26,407 nt of DNA from an uncultured Clostridia bacterium (GTDB lineage Bacteria > Bacillota > Clostridia > Christensenellales > UBA1242): contig CALNBM010000032.1 in NCBI GenBank assembly GCA_937874195.1, positions 1-26,407 on the forward strand, in the 5' to 3' direction. The notes below the pieces were generated by a model. It was given only the letters and a program-made list of their open reading frames with translations, was not told where the DNA came from and made no database searches. Below are positions 1 to 7,865 of the stretch, one piece after another. The number at the start of each line of letters is the position of its first letter. The stretch's first letter is position 1. The translations under genes were made by a program, and so were the position numbers.

Positions 1-24
1 GGTGGAAAAGCAGAGGTGCTATAA
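1..24 (+). CDS. rplO: 50S ribosomal protein L15, C-terminal end only
   Basis: Only the last seven codons and a TAA stop are in the window; they read GGKAEVL, the usual end of L15. L15 normally lies directly upstream of secY, which supports the call. The TAA stop overlaps the secY start codon as TAATG, a spacing typical of translational coupling. Nothing can be said about the rest of the gene. Confidence 0.75.
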   Translation, partial: GGKAEVL

Positions 25-1325
25 TGTTTAAAACCCTAGTAAACGCTTTTAAAGTTAAAGAAATTAGAAATAAAATATATATAACAATTTTATTAATTTT
101 TATATATAGAGTAGGCTGTTGGATACCCGTTCCGGGCATTAAATCAGGCGCATTTGCAGGCTTAATTGAAGCAGATCAACAAGCAGGTTTTCTTAGTTTG
201 CTTAGTGCGGTTAGTGGAGGGGCGCTAGCTAACGGTGCAATATTAGCACTGGGGGTGGCTCCATATATTAGTTCATCTATTATAATTCAACTATTAACCA
301 TTGCTATTCCAAGTTTAGGTCAACTATCAAAAATGGGCGAAGAAGGTAAAAAACGCATTGCCACTTACACAAAGTATGCAGCTGTTTGCCTTGCTATCGT
401 TCAGGCAGTTGCTATTGTGTTTGCTTTTAAAGATATTTTAAACACAGCAGTTCTACCTTTATGGTTAGTTAGTATGCTTGTTATATTAGTATTAGTTGCA
501 GGCTCAATGTTCACTTATTGGTTAGGCGAAAAGATTACTTCTTTAGGTCTTGCTAATGGTTTATCACTTATCATTTTTGTGGGGATTTTATCCACTGCTG
601 CTACTTCAATTTTGAATTCTTTCGTAACTATCTCATTAGGCGGAGACAAGGCACTTGAAACATTTATAGAACTTATTGTGTTTGTCGTTGCACTTATTTT
701 CATCTTTGGATTTATTGTGTTTATTGATTTATCTGAAAGAAAAATTCCTGTGCAATACGCAAAACAAATTAAAGGCAGAAAAATGTATGGTGGGCAAAGC
801 ACACATATACCTATTAGAGTAAACGCAACAGGTGTTATGCCAATAATTTTCTCTATGTCGATATTATCCTTTCCACAACTACTGATGAGTATATTCTGGC
901 CACATAGTGACTTCTATGTAACTTATAGTAATTGGTTAGGAGCAGGAAGTTGGATATATATGGTGTTAGTTGCTGTACTCATAACATTCTTTGCATATTT
1001 CTGGACACAAATAACCTTTAATCCAGAAGATGTTTCTAAAAATATTCAACAAAACGGTGGGTTTATTCCGGGAATCCGTTCCGGTAAACCAACAGCTGAG
1101 TATTTAAAGAAAATTTCCAATAGAATAACTTTATTTGGTGCTGTTTTCCTTGCAACTATTGCGCTTATTCCAAGTTTGATATTTAAGTGGGTAGGTTCAG
1201 GAACGCTCGTAAATGTGTTTAGTGCAACAGGATTATTAATTGTGGTTTCAGTTGCAATAGAGTTTGATAAACAACTTCAAGCACAAATGCTAATGAGAAA
1301 TTATAAAGGATTTTTAAATAAGTAA
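24..1325 (+). CDS. secY: Preprotein translocase subunit SecY
   Basis: SecY forms the protein-conducting channel of the Sec translocon in the cytoplasmic membrane, working with SecE, SecG and SecA. The 433-residue product has the family's usual length and about ten hydrophobic segments. The N-terminus has the SecY pattern KVKEIRNKI followed by a first membrane helix and the sequence RVGCWIPVPGI; the internal GVMPIIFSMS and the late RSGKPTAEYL stretch are also typical. The ATG at 24 overlaps the rplO stop, with GAGGTG at 13-18 as ribosome binding site. The order rplO-secY-adk-map is the standard one, so the gene is co-transcribed with the ribosomal protein operon. Confidence 0.97.
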   Translation: MFKTLVNAFKVKEIRNKIYITILLIFIYRVGCWIPVPGIKSGAFAGLIEADQQAGFLSLLSAVSGGALANGAILALGVAPYISSSIIIQLLTIAIPSLGQLSKMGEEGKKRIATYTKYAAVCLAIVQAVAIVFAFKDILNTAVLPLWLVSMLVILVLVAGSMFTYWLGEKITSLGLANGLSLIIFVGILSTAATSILNSFVTISLGGDKALETFIELIVFVVALIFIFGFIVFIDLSERKIPVQYAKQIKGRKMYGGQSTHIPIRVNATGVMPIIFSMSILSFPQLLMSIFWPHSDFYVTYSNWLGAGSWIYMVLVAVLITFFAYFWTQITFNPEDVSKNIQQNGGFIPGIRSGKPTAEYLKKISNRITLFGAVFLATIALIPSLIFKWVGSGTLVNVFSATGLLIVVSVAIEFDKQLQAQMLMRNYKGFLNK

Positions 1326-1341
1326 TAAGTGAGGTAATCTT

Positions 1342-2001
1342 ATGGCAAACATAATTATTATGGGCCCTCAAGGTTGTGGGAAAGGTACACATAGTTCAAA
1401 AATAGCCGAAAGATATGGCATTCCAACTATTTCCACTGGCGATTTATTTCGTGATAATATCGCACTCGGCACGCCTCTTGGTTTACTTGCTAAATCCTTT
1501 ATTGACAAAGGGGAATTGGTGCCCGATCAAGTTACTGTTGATTTATTGAATAAAAGACTAGAAGCAAAAGATTGTGAAAATGGATTCATTCTGGACGGCT
1601 TTCCAAGAACGGTAAATCAAGCTAAATTATTAGATAAAAGCTTGAAAAAAAATAAAGAAGAAGTTGATTTAGTGCTATACTTTGATTTGCCTAAGAAAGA
1701 ATCTAAAAGAAGAATGCTAGGCAGAGTAACCTGTGTTGACTGTAAACAAATATATAACCGTTCAAATTACTTTGCAGATAATTGTGAAAAGTGTGGCGGT
1801 AAATTATTTGTTAGAGATGACGATAAAGAAGAAGCAATCGAAAAACGCTTAGCGAATTTTGAAAAACAAACTTTACCAGTAAAATATTATTATGAAGAGA
1901 AAGGCAAAGTAATAAGTATTGATATGATGGGCAGTGTGGAAGAAAATAGAGTGAAACTCTATGCTGAATTAGATATATTTGATAAAAAAACCACCATGTG
2001 A
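1342..2001 (+). CDS. adk: Adenylate kinase, zinc-LID type
   Basis: Adenylate kinase converts ATP + AMP to two ADP in the cytoplasm. The 219-residue protein starts with the P-loop GPQGCGKGT (residues 8-16), followed by the AMP-binding STGDLFRDNI stretch and the DGFPRT motif. The LID domain carries four cysteines, C131, C134, C148 and C151, in the CxxC...CxxC arrangement that binds structural zinc in many Gram-positive enzymes. It lies 16 bp after secY with a GAGG-type ribosome binding site, so it is in the same operon. It ends with TGA, one of the proofs that TGA is a stop here. Confidence 0.97.
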   Translation: MANIIIMGPQGCGKGTHSSKIAERYGIPTISTGDLFRDNIALGTPLGLLAKSFIDKGELVPDQVTVDLLNKRLEAKDCENGFILDGFPRTVNQAKLLDKSLKKNKEEVDLVLYFDLPKKESKRRMLGRVTCVDCKQIYNRSNYFADNCEKCGGKLFVRDDDKEEAIEKRLANFEKQTLPVKYYYEEKGKVISIDMMGSVEENRVKLYAELDIFDKKTTM

Positions 2002-2021
2002 GTTTAAAGGAATAGTTATTA

Positions 2022-2765
2022 ATGATTACTATTAAAGCAGAGCAAGATTTAGAAAAAATGAGACAAGCTTGTGAGCTAACTAAGCAAACGCTAAAATTGA
2101 TTGAGAAAAACATTAAGGTTGGCGTTTCAACTGCGGAATTAGACACTATTGCCTCAAACTATATCAAATCTATGGGCGCAAAAGCATCTTTTAAAAATTA
2201 TAATGGTTTTCCTGCATCCATTTGCACTTCATTAAATAGTGTGGTTGTGCATGGTATACCAAGTCATGATGCAATACTGGAAGAAGGCGATATAATATCT
2301 GTTGATGTTGGCGTTTATTACAAAGGTTTTCACGGTGATAGTGCTCGCACATTTCTAGTTGGTAAAGTCAATCCTGAAATCAAACGGCTTGTGAATGTAA
2401 CCAAAGAAAGTTTTTTCGAAGGAATTAAAGGATTAAAAGCAGGTTCATTTGTGGGAGATATATCTCACCGCATACAAACTTATGCAGAAAAAAATGGATA
2501 TAGTTGTGTTAGAGAATTGGTGGGGCATGGAATAGGGAAAAAACTTCATGAAGAACCACAAGTGCCAAACTTTGGCAGAAGTGGAAGTGGGCCAAGACTT
2601 GCTGCGGGTATGACAATAGCGATTGAACCCATGATAAACATGGGCGAAAGAAATGTAATATTTCTAGACGATGATTGGACTTGTTGCACTCGTGATGGAT
2701 TACCATCTGCTCACTATGAAAACACAGTGTTAATTACCGAAGATGGCGTAGAAATTTTAACATGA
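2022..2765 (+). CDS. map: Methionine aminopeptidase, type I
   Basis: The enzyme removes the initiator methionine from new proteins whose second residue is small. All five metal ligands of the pita-bread fold are visible: D95 in SVDVGV, D106 in HGDSART, H169 in GHGIGKKLHEEP, E202 in AIEPM and E233 in YENT. The 247-residue length is that of the short type Ia form without an N-terminal zinc finger. It lies 20 bp after adk with AAAGGA upstream of the ATG, and is followed by the KOW protein gene and infA. Confidence 0.97.
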   Translation: MITIKAEQDLEKMRQACELTKQTLKLIEKNIKVGVSTAELDTIASNYIKSMGAKASFKNYNGFPASICTSLNSVVVHGIPSHDAILEEGDIISVDVGVYYKGFHGDSARTFLVGKVNPEIKRLVNVTKESFFEGIKGLKAGSFVGDISHRIQTYAEKNGYSCVRELVGHGIGKKLHEEPQVPNFGRSGSGPRLAAGMTIAIEPMINMGERNVIFLDDDWTCCTRDGLPSAHYENTVLITEDGVEILT

Positions 2766-2775
2766 GGCAAGTTTA

Positions 2776-3048
2776 ATGAAAGATAAAGTTATTATAGGTT
2801 CAATAGTAATGGCAATAGCAGGCAGAGAAAAACAGCAGTTATTTATTGTAACAAAAATGGAAAACAAACTAGTGTGTTTAGTTGATGGAAAAAAAAGAAA
2901 ATTAGAAAACGCTAAAAGAAAAAATATAAGTCACATACATTTATTAAAGAGTGACAACACTTTTAAAGAAAAAATAAAAAATAACACCATAACAAATGGT
3001 GAAATTATAAAAATTTTAAAAGATTATAAAATTACAAAAAGTGTATAG
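2776..3048 (+). CDS. KOW-domain RNA-binding protein (L14e-like)
   Basis: This 90-residue basic protein starts with an IIGSIVMAIAGREKQQLFIV segment that fits a KOW motif, the small barrel found in several ribosomal proteins and NusG. In Clostridia a KOW-domain RNA-binding protein, often labelled L14E/L6E/L27E-like, is found in this very place between map and infA. Its C-terminal half is lysine- and asparagine-rich and shows no motif I recognise. The start is 10 bp after the map stop, and the stop at 3046-3048 lies inside the infA ribosome binding site, so translation of the two may be coupled. A ribosome-linked role is inferred from the fold and location; the exact function is not known to me. 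Confidence 0.8.
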   Translation: MKDKVIIGSIVMAIAGREKQQLFIVTKMENKLVCLVDGKKRKLENAKRKNISHIHLLKSDNTFKEKIKNNTITNGEIIKILKDYKITKSV

Positions 3049-3052
3049 GAGG
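3047..3052 (+). promoter_or_regulatory. Ribosome binding site that fixes the infA start
   Basis: AGGAGG at 3047-3052 lies six bases before the TTG at 3059. The longer in-frame reading from the GTG at 3041 would place this Shine-Dalgarno sequence inside the coding region and add residues YRRRT that IF-1 proteins lack. Confidence 0.75.
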
Positions 3053-3058
3053 CGAACA

Positions 3059-3307
3059 TTGTCGAAACAAGATATAATTGAAACAGAAGGCATAGTAGTG
3101 GACGTTCTACGAAATGCAAATTTTAAAGTTCAACTTGTTAATGGTTATATTATAATCGCATATTTGTCGGGCAAGTTACGCCTTAATAATATTCGAATAC
3201 TTGTCGGCGATCAAGTTAAGGTTGCAATGTCAGTTTATGATTTAACCAAAGGAAGAATCACATGGAGAATGAAAAAGCAACCAACAAAAACGGAGGAGGA
3301 TATATAA
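3059..3307 (+). CDS. infA: Translation initiation factor IF-1
   Basis: IF-1 binds the A site of the 30S subunit during initiation. The product is a single S1-like OB fold and begins SKQDIIETEG, like the AKEDVIEVEG of typical IF-1; later it has the diagnostic ISGK-like LSGKLRLNNIRILVGD and YDLTKGRITWR. The start chosen is the rare TTG at 3059, because it has an AGGAGG at 3047-3052 and gives the right N-terminus. This gives 82 residues, about ten more than usual, due to a polar C-terminal tail (KKQPTKTEEDI). It sits between the KOW gene and rpmJ in one operon. Confidence 0.93.
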   Translation: MSKQDIIETEGIVVDVLRNANFKVQLVNGYIIIAYLSGKLRLNNIRILVGDQVKVAMSVYDLTKGRITWRMKKQPTKTEEDI

Positions 3308-3309
3308 TT

Positions 3310-3426
3310 ATGAAGGTAAGACCATCTGTTAAAAAAATGTGTGATAGCTGTAAGGTTATCAAAAGAGACGGAACTGTTATGGTTATTTGTTCAAAATATC
3401 CAAAACATAAACAACGACAAGGTTAA
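3310..3426 (+). CDS. rpmJ: 50S ribosomal protein L36, zinc-binding form
   Basis: This very short gene encodes 38 residues starting MKVRPSVKKMCDSCK and ending PKHKQRQG, the standard L36 sequence. Zinc ligands C11, C14, C27 and H33 are present, so it is the zinc-containing form. The ATG follows the infA stop by two bases, and a GGAGGAGG run near the end of infA (about 3292-3299) is its ribosome binding site. The infA-rpmJ-rpsM order is conserved in most bacteria. Confidence 0.96.
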   Translation: MKVRPSVKKMCDSCKVIKRDGTVMVICSKYPKHKQRQG

Positions 3427-3580
3427 AATAACCTTGCTAATTATATATTAGCTAAATAAAAAAATAAAACTAGAAAATAATTGTGATTAAGGGCGGCTGA
3501 TTAAGATTGAAAATTCAATCGAAATTTCCTTATTACATTTATATATACAAACAAAAACTAAAAATTTTGGAGGAAGTCTA
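3427..3580 (+). promoter_or_regulatory. rpsM leader region with candidate hairpins
   Basis: The 154-bp gap between rpmJ and rpsM is long for this tight operon. It holds an inverted repeat GCTAAT/ATTAGC (3436-3441 and 3447-3452) just after rpmJ. A second, stronger one is GATTGAA/TTCAATC (3505-3511 and 3514-3520), enclosed by TAAGG/CCTTA (3488-3492 and 3528-3532). In E. coli the mRNA leader ahead of rpsM binds S4 to repress the alpha operon. A similar role here is inference only, since the E. coli pseudoknot is not recognisable and AT-rich DNA gives many chance hairpins. No good promoter was found. Confidence 0.3.
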
Positions 3581-3958
3581 ATGGCTCGTATTGCTGGAAT
3601 TGATTTACCAAATGACAAGAGAGTTGAAATTGGTTTAACTTATATTCTTGGTATTGGTAGGTCAACTGCGAATAAAATTTTAAAAGAAACGAAAATAAAT
3701 CCAGACACTCGTGTTAAAGATTTATCGGAAGATGAAATTGCGTCTATTCGTGCGTACATTGAGAAGAATGTTATTGTTGAAGGCGATGTTCAACGAGAAG
3801 TGTCTTTAAACATTAAGCGCTTGCAAGAAATTGGTTGTTATCGTGGTATTCGCCATAGAAAAGGATTACCTGTTCGTGGACAAAACACTAAACAAAACGC
3901 GCGCACTCGAAAAGGACCAAAGAAAACAGTTTCAAAAGGTAAGAAAGCAAAAAAATAG
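3581..3958 (+). CDS. rpsM: 30S ribosomal protein S13
   Basis: S13 is in the head of the 30S subunit and contacts the P-site tRNA and the 50S subunit. The 125-residue protein starts MARIAGIDLPNDKRVEIGLT and carries the YRGIRHRKGLPVRGQ segment and a lysine-rich end that contacts tRNA, all standard. A GGAGGAAG ribosome binding site precedes the ATG. It is the first gene of the alpha-type cluster rpsM-rpsK-rpsD-rpoA-rplQ. Confidence 0.97.
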   Translation: MARIAGIDLPNDKRVEIGLTYILGIGRSTANKILKETKINPDTRVKDLSEDEIASIRAYIEKNVIVEGDVQREVSLNIKRLQEIGCYRGIRHRKGLPVRGQNTKQNARTRKGPKKTVSKGKKAKK

Positions 3959-3990
3959 TTAAAACTATTTAATTTTATAGGAGAAAAATA

Positions 3991-4389
3991 ATGGCTGTTA
4001 AAACTAAAAAGAAAGTTGTTAAAAAGAAAAAGGTAACTAGAAATATAGATAAAGGTTGTGCTTATATCAGTGCATCTTTTAATAACACCTTAGTAACTAT
4101 CACAGATCATGCTGGTAATGTTATTTCTTGGAGTAGCGCGGGGAGTTTAGGATTGAATGGTTCAAGAAAAAGCACTCCTTTTGCTGCACAACAAGCAAGT
4201 GAAATTGCTGGAAAAAGTGCAACTGAACAAGGTGTTAGAAATGTTGATGTGTTTGTTAAAGGACCGGGAAATGGCAGAGAAACTGCGGTTAGGGCATTGC
4301 AAACTGCTGGGCTTAACATAACTTCTATTAAAGATGTTTCACCTATTCCTCACAACGGTTGCCGTCCGCCAAAACGAAGAAGAATATAA
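3991..4389 (+). CDS. rpsK: 30S ribosomal protein S11
   Basis: S11 lies on the 30S platform and touches the Shine-Dalgarno helix region. The 132-residue product has a lysine-rich start (KTKKKVVKKKKV), then the conserved AYISASFNNTLVTITD, the GFKGSRKSTPFAAQ-like stretch read here as GLNGSRKSTPFAAQ, and the C-terminal PHNGCRPPKRRRI. It follows rpsM by 32 bp with a TAGGAG ribosome binding site. Confidence 0.97.
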   Translation: MAVKTKKKVVKKKKVTRNIDKGCAYISASFNNTLVTITDHAGNVISWSSAGSLGLNGSRKSTPFAAQQASEIAGKSATEQGVRNVDVFVKGPGNGRETAVRALQTAGLNITSIKDVSPIPHNGCRPPKRRRI

Positions 4390-4507
4390 TAAATACATTC
4401 TAAATTATTTTTAAAGTATAAATAAAAATTATTTAACAATTTTTTTATTATTTCTAATTTTAGGCGATGAAATAAAAAACAAATAATTATAAGGAGAGAA
4501 AAAAACT

Positions 4508-5128
4508 ATGGCAAGATATACTGGCGCAGATTGTAGATTATGCCGAAGAGAAGGCGTTAAGCTTTTTTTGAAAGGTGAGAGATGTACTTCTGGAAAATGT
4601 GCAATAGAAAAAAGAAATTCTGTTCCGGGCGTACATGGTGCATCACGAAGAAAGCCATCTGAATATAATTTACAATTACGCGAAAAACAAAAAGTTAAGA
4701 GACTATATGGTCTTTTAGAAAAACAATTTCGTACTTACTATGATAAAGCTTTAAGTATGAAAGGCATTGTTGGTGAAAACATGTTATCACTTCTTGAAAG
4801 AAGATTAGATAATGTTGTTTTTAGAATGGGCATCGGTGCTTCTAGAGCTGAAAGTCGCCAAATTGTTAATCATGGTCATATATCAGTTAATGGAAAAAGA
4901 GTGGATATTCCATCTTTCTTAGTGTCTGTTAATGATGTGATTGAAATTAAGGAAAACAAAAAACAATTAGAACAATTTAAAGAACTTAAAGAAATTAAGG
5001 TAGTTCTACCAAAATGGTTAGATTTTAACCCTAAAACACTTAGTGGTAAAATTTTAACACTTCCAGAGCGTGATGATGTTGACTTAAACATTAAGGAACA
5101 CTTAATTGTTGAGCTATATTCAAAGTAA
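4508..5128 (+). CDS. rpsD: 30S ribosomal protein S4, zinc-binding form
   Basis: S4 starts 30S assembly on 16S rRNA and in some bacteria represses its own operon. The 206-residue protein begins MARYTGADCRLCRREG and has four cysteines, C9, C12, C26 and C31, placed as in the zinc-binding version. The central LLERRLDNVVFRMG and the SRAESRQIVNHGHISVNG S4 RNA-binding fold are intact. The 118-bp AT-rich gap after rpsK has no clear promoter or terminator. Having rpsD between rpsK and rpoA is usual in Clostridia, whereas in Bacillus subtilis it is elsewhere. Confidence 0.97.
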   Translation: MARYTGADCRLCRREGVKLFLKGERCTSGKCAIEKRNSVPGVHGASRRKPSEYNLQLREKQKVKRLYGLLEKQFRTYYDKALSMKGIVGENMLSLLERRLDNVVFRMGIGASRAESRQIVNHGHISVNGKRVDIPSFLVSVNDVIEIKENKKQLEQFKELKEIKVVLPKWLDFNPKTLSGKILTLPERDDVDLNIKEHLIVELYSK

Positions 5129-5152
5129 TCCAAATAAAGGGGAATTATTATT

Positions 5153-6106
5153 ATGATGGAAATTGAAAAGCCAAAAATTACTTGTGAGGAAACCGATAAT
5201 GGTTGTTTTGCAAGATTTACAGTTGAGCCGCTAGACCGTGGATTTGGTATCACTATTGGCAACTGTTTAAGAAGAGCGTTACTTTCTGCTTTGCCGGGCT
5301 GTGCAGCAGTAGGTATCAAAATTAATGGCGTTCAACACGAATTTTCAACGATTAAAGGCGTTGCGGAAGATGTTGTTGATATTGTTCTTAATATTAAAAG
5401 TTTAGCTGTAAAATCTTTTGATACTTCCAGATATTTTACTACTATTTTACGCATCAATAAATATGGTGCTGGCGTAGTTACTGCAGCTGATATTGAACAT
5501 AATGATCAAGTTGAAATTTTAAATCCAAAACTTCACATTTGTTCAATGGATGAAGGTGCAAAATTTGAATTAGAAATATATATTGGCCGGGGTAGAGGAT
5601 TTGTTCAAGCAGACGATAATAAAAACGATGAAATGCCTATTGGATATATTCCAATAGATTCAAGTTTCACGCCTGTTAAAAAAGTTAACTATTATGTTCA
5701 AAACACTCGTGTTGGTCAAAATATTGACTATGACAAACTAACAATCGAAGTGGAAACCAACGGCACTCTTACTGCTAGAGAAGTTATAAGCTTGTCGGGA
5801 AAACTAATTCAAGATCACATTTCACTATTTGTAGACCTTGTTGCAAGCATGTCAGAAGTTGATTTGCTTGTTGATAAAGAAGAAGACAGTCAAACAAAAG
5901 TGCTTGAAATGACTATTGAAGAAATGGATTTGTCTGTTAGAAGTTCAAATTGTTTAAAAAGAGCAAATATTAATACAATTGACGAATTAATCAAAAGAAC
6001 TGAAAGTGACCTTTCTAAAGTAAAAAATCTAGGTAAACGCTCACTTGAAGAAGTTATTGAAAAATTAAAGGGTTACGGCCTAGCATTAAAAGAAGAAGAT
6101 ATCTAA
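5153..6106 (+). CDS. rpoA: DNA-directed RNA polymerase subunit alpha
   Basis: The alpha subunit dimerises to start assembly of RNA polymerase and its C-terminal domain reads upstream DNA and activators. The 317-residue protein has the N-terminal domain with LDRGFGITIGNCLRRALLSALPG, and the C-terminal domain with IEEMDLSVRSSNCLKRANI and KVKNLGKRSLEEV, joined by an acidic linker near residue 240. Length and motifs are normal. Two adjacent ATG codons (5153, 5156) can both serve; an AAAGGGG lies 11 to 14 bases upstream. It is between rpsD and rplQ as usual. Confidence 0.97.
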   Translation: MMEIEKPKITCEETDNGCFARFTVEPLDRGFGITIGNCLRRALLSALPGCAAVGIKINGVQHEFSTIKGVAEDVVDIVLNIKSLAVKSFDTSRYFTTILRINKYGAGVVTAADIEHNDQVEILNPKLHICSMDEGAKFELEIYIGRGRGFVQADDNKNDEMPIGYIPIDSSFTPVKKVNYYVQNTRVGQNIDYDKLTIEVETNGTLTAREVISLSGKLIQDHISLFVDLVASMSEVDLLVDKEEDSQTKVLEMTIEEMDLSVRSSNCLKRANINTIDELIKRTESDLSKVKNLGKRSLEEVIEKLKGYGLALKEEDI

Positions 6107-6122
6107 AAGGAGAAAAGGCTTT

Positions 6123-6626
6123 ATGAGAAAATTAAACAAACCAACTGATCAAAGACTTGCTGTTTTAAAAAACCAAGCCACAAATTTATTATGGCATGGC
6201 AAAATAACAACCTCTTTTGCAAAAGCTAAAGAACTTAGGTCGTACACTGAAAAATTATTAACCCTTGCAATTAATTCTTATAAGGATGTAGTAAAGGTTG
6301 ATAAAACAACCGTTAACGCAAAAGGCGAAAAAGTTAAGAAAGAAGTGATTAATGATGGACCTAATAAGTTAAAAGCAAGACGCGCAATCATGAGTAAGCT
6401 ATATGACATACAAGAAGTTAGAGCAGAAAAAGAAAGCAAATTAAACTTTATTGCCCGTACAAAAGATATTGATCATCCATTAATTGAAAAAATATTTAAT
6501 GAATACGCACCAAAATATGCAACAAGAAAAGAAGACCTGGGAACAGGTGGTGGTTACACTCGTATTGTTAAACTTGGCACAAGAGATGGCGATAATGCTG
6601 AAATGGCAATAATTGAATTAGTTTAA
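6123..6626 (+). CDS. rplQ: 50S ribosomal protein L17, with internal insertion
   Basis: L17 is a 50S protein near the exit tunnel. The N-terminus (RKLNKPTDQRLAVLKNQATNLL, then HGKITTS) and the C-terminus (GGGYTRIVKLGTRDGDNAEMAIIELV read as two blocks) are clearly L17. The product has 167 residues, well above the 112 to 130 usual for the family. The extra length is mainly a lysine-rich stretch at about residues 52-80, before the conserved ARR, with a second small addition (KEDLGT) before GGYTR. The gene has an AAAGGAG ribosome binding site and ends the alpha cluster; no intrinsic terminator is obvious after it. Confidence 0.93.
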   Translation: MRKLNKPTDQRLAVLKNQATNLLWHGKITTSFAKAKELRSYTEKLLTLAINSYKDVVKVDKTTVNAKGEKVKKEVINDGPNKLKARRAIMSKLYDIQEVRAEKESKLNFIARTKDIDHPLIEKIFNEYAPKYATRKEDLGTGGGYTRIVKLGTRDGDNAEMAIIELV

Positions 6627-6897
6627 TTAACTAGACAAAGTTGAAAACTATGTATTAATTTATTAATAAAATTATATAAGAAAAAAGATTATTGAAATTG
6701 TTAAACAATAATTAATAATACAAGTAATACTTTTAAAAATAATAATTACAAAAGATGAAGAAAATTAGTTCTAATAAAATTAACGAAAGGTTAAATTATA
6801 TGTTGATTTTAATGTTTTTATAAAAGCAAAAAATATTAATTTCGCGTATAATTGATTAAGATATTGATTTATGATAAACTAATTAGTTAAAAAATTA
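6627..6897. other. AT-rich non-coding spacer after rplQ
   Basis: No gene is visible. TTGAAA at 6651-6656 followed after 16 bases by TATATA at 6673-6678, and a TATAAT at 6847-6852 without a good -35 box, are possible promoters for rpsB. Such matches are common by chance in DNA this rich in A and T, and I cannot choose between them. Confidence 0.4.
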
Positions 6898-7015
6898 CAC
6901 ACTCATCACTATTTATTTAACAGTTGCCAATAAATGGTTGTTAAATAGAGTTAATGTGGTAGAGGAGGAACTACCAAACAAATAAATTAAGGTTTAGTAG
7001 TTAAAACAAAAGGAG
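6898..7015 (+). promoter_or_regulatory. Candidate rpsB mRNA leader with alternative hairpins
   Basis: Three pairings are visible before rpsB. P1 is TATTTAACA (6914-6922) with TGTTAAATA (6939-6947), nine perfect pairs, extended by GCC/GGT inside after a small bulge. P2 is GGTAG (6958-6962) with CTACC (6971-6975), whose loop holds AGGAGGAA, a perfect Shine-Dalgarno sequence with no start codon after it. P3 is 6969-6979 with 6992-7002, ten pairs with one mismatch, ending nine bases before the true ribosome binding site AGGAG at 7011-7015. P2 and P3 share 6971-6975, so they exclude each other. Control by ribosomal protein S2 would fit but is inferred. Confidence 0.45.
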
Positions 7016-7022
7016 AAAAAAA

Positions 7023-7844
7023 ATGCCAGTAATTTCAATGAAACAACTGCTAGAAGCGGGCGTACATTTTGGTCATCAAACTAGAAAATGGAACCCTAAA
7101 ATGGCAAAATACATTTTCACTTCCAGAAATGATATTCATATTATTAACTTGGAAGAATCATCTGTTTTGATAGATTCTGCTTATAACTTTATCAAAGAGA
7201 TGGCTCAAGCAAATAAAACTATTTTATTTGTGGGCACAAAAAAACAAGCGCAAAAGGCTATTGAAGAAGAAGCTAAAAGATGTGGAATGTTCTATGTTAA
7301 CTCAAGATGGTTGGGTGGAACACTAACAAATTTTAAAACTATTCGTAGCAGAGTTAACAGACTTAACAAACTTATCCAAATGGAAAAATTAGGTGAGTTT
7401 GATTTACTTCCTAAAAAAGAAGTTTTGAAGTTAAGAGCTGAAATGGAAAAATTAGAGAAAAACCTTGGCGGCATTAAAGAAATGGTGAATTTGCCAGATG
7501 TTATGTTTGTGGTAGATACCAAAAAAGAACATATTGCAGTAAAGGAAGCAAAATCTCTTAACATACCTATAGTTGGTTTAATTGATACCAACTGTGATCC
7601 GGAAGGAATTGACTATATTATTCCCGGCAACGACGATGCTATTCGTGCTGTATCATTAATTTTAAATGCTATGGCAAATGCAGTAATCGAAGCAAAAGAA
7701 GGCGTTGTGCCTGCTAGTGCTGAAGATACCGAAAGAGAAGTAGAAGAAAATGCAGAAACTAACGAAGAAATTGCAGAAGAAAATATCACTGAAGATTTAA
7801 TCTCGTCAGTTGATAAAATTGTTGAAAGTATTAATAAAAACTAA
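7023..7844 (+). CDS. rpsB: 30S ribosomal protein S2
   Basis: S2 binds at the head-body junction of the 30S subunit and anchors S1 where present. The 273-residue product starts MPVISMKQLLEAGVHFGHQT and contains WNPKMAKYIF, the WLGGTLTNFKT segment and the LIDTNCDP motif, all typical. The last 40 or so residues form a glutamate-rich tail (from about residue 230) that is variable in the family. It has an AAAAGGAG ribosome binding site seven bases before the ATG, and pairs with tsf 21 bp downstream. Confidence 0.97.
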   Translation: MPVISMKQLLEAGVHFGHQTRKWNPKMAKYIFTSRNDIHIINLEESSVLIDSAYNFIKEMAQANKTILFVGTKKQAQKAIEEEAKRCGMFYVNSRWLGGTLTNFKTIRSRVNRLNKLIQMEKLGEFDLLPKKEVLKLRAEMEKLEKNLGGIKEMVNLPDVMFVVDTKKEHIAVKEAKSLNIPIVGLIDTNCDPEGIDYIIPGNDDAIRAVSLILNAMANAVIEAKEGVVPASAEDTEREVEENAETNEEIAEENITEDLISSVDKIVESINKN

Positions 7845-7865
7845 ACACATAAAGGAGAGAAATTC

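Noticed and set aside
6847..6852. Perfect TATAAT as the definite rpsB promoter
   Set aside because: No -35-like hexamer is found at 16-18 bases and no TG extension is present, so it is kept only as a weak candidate.
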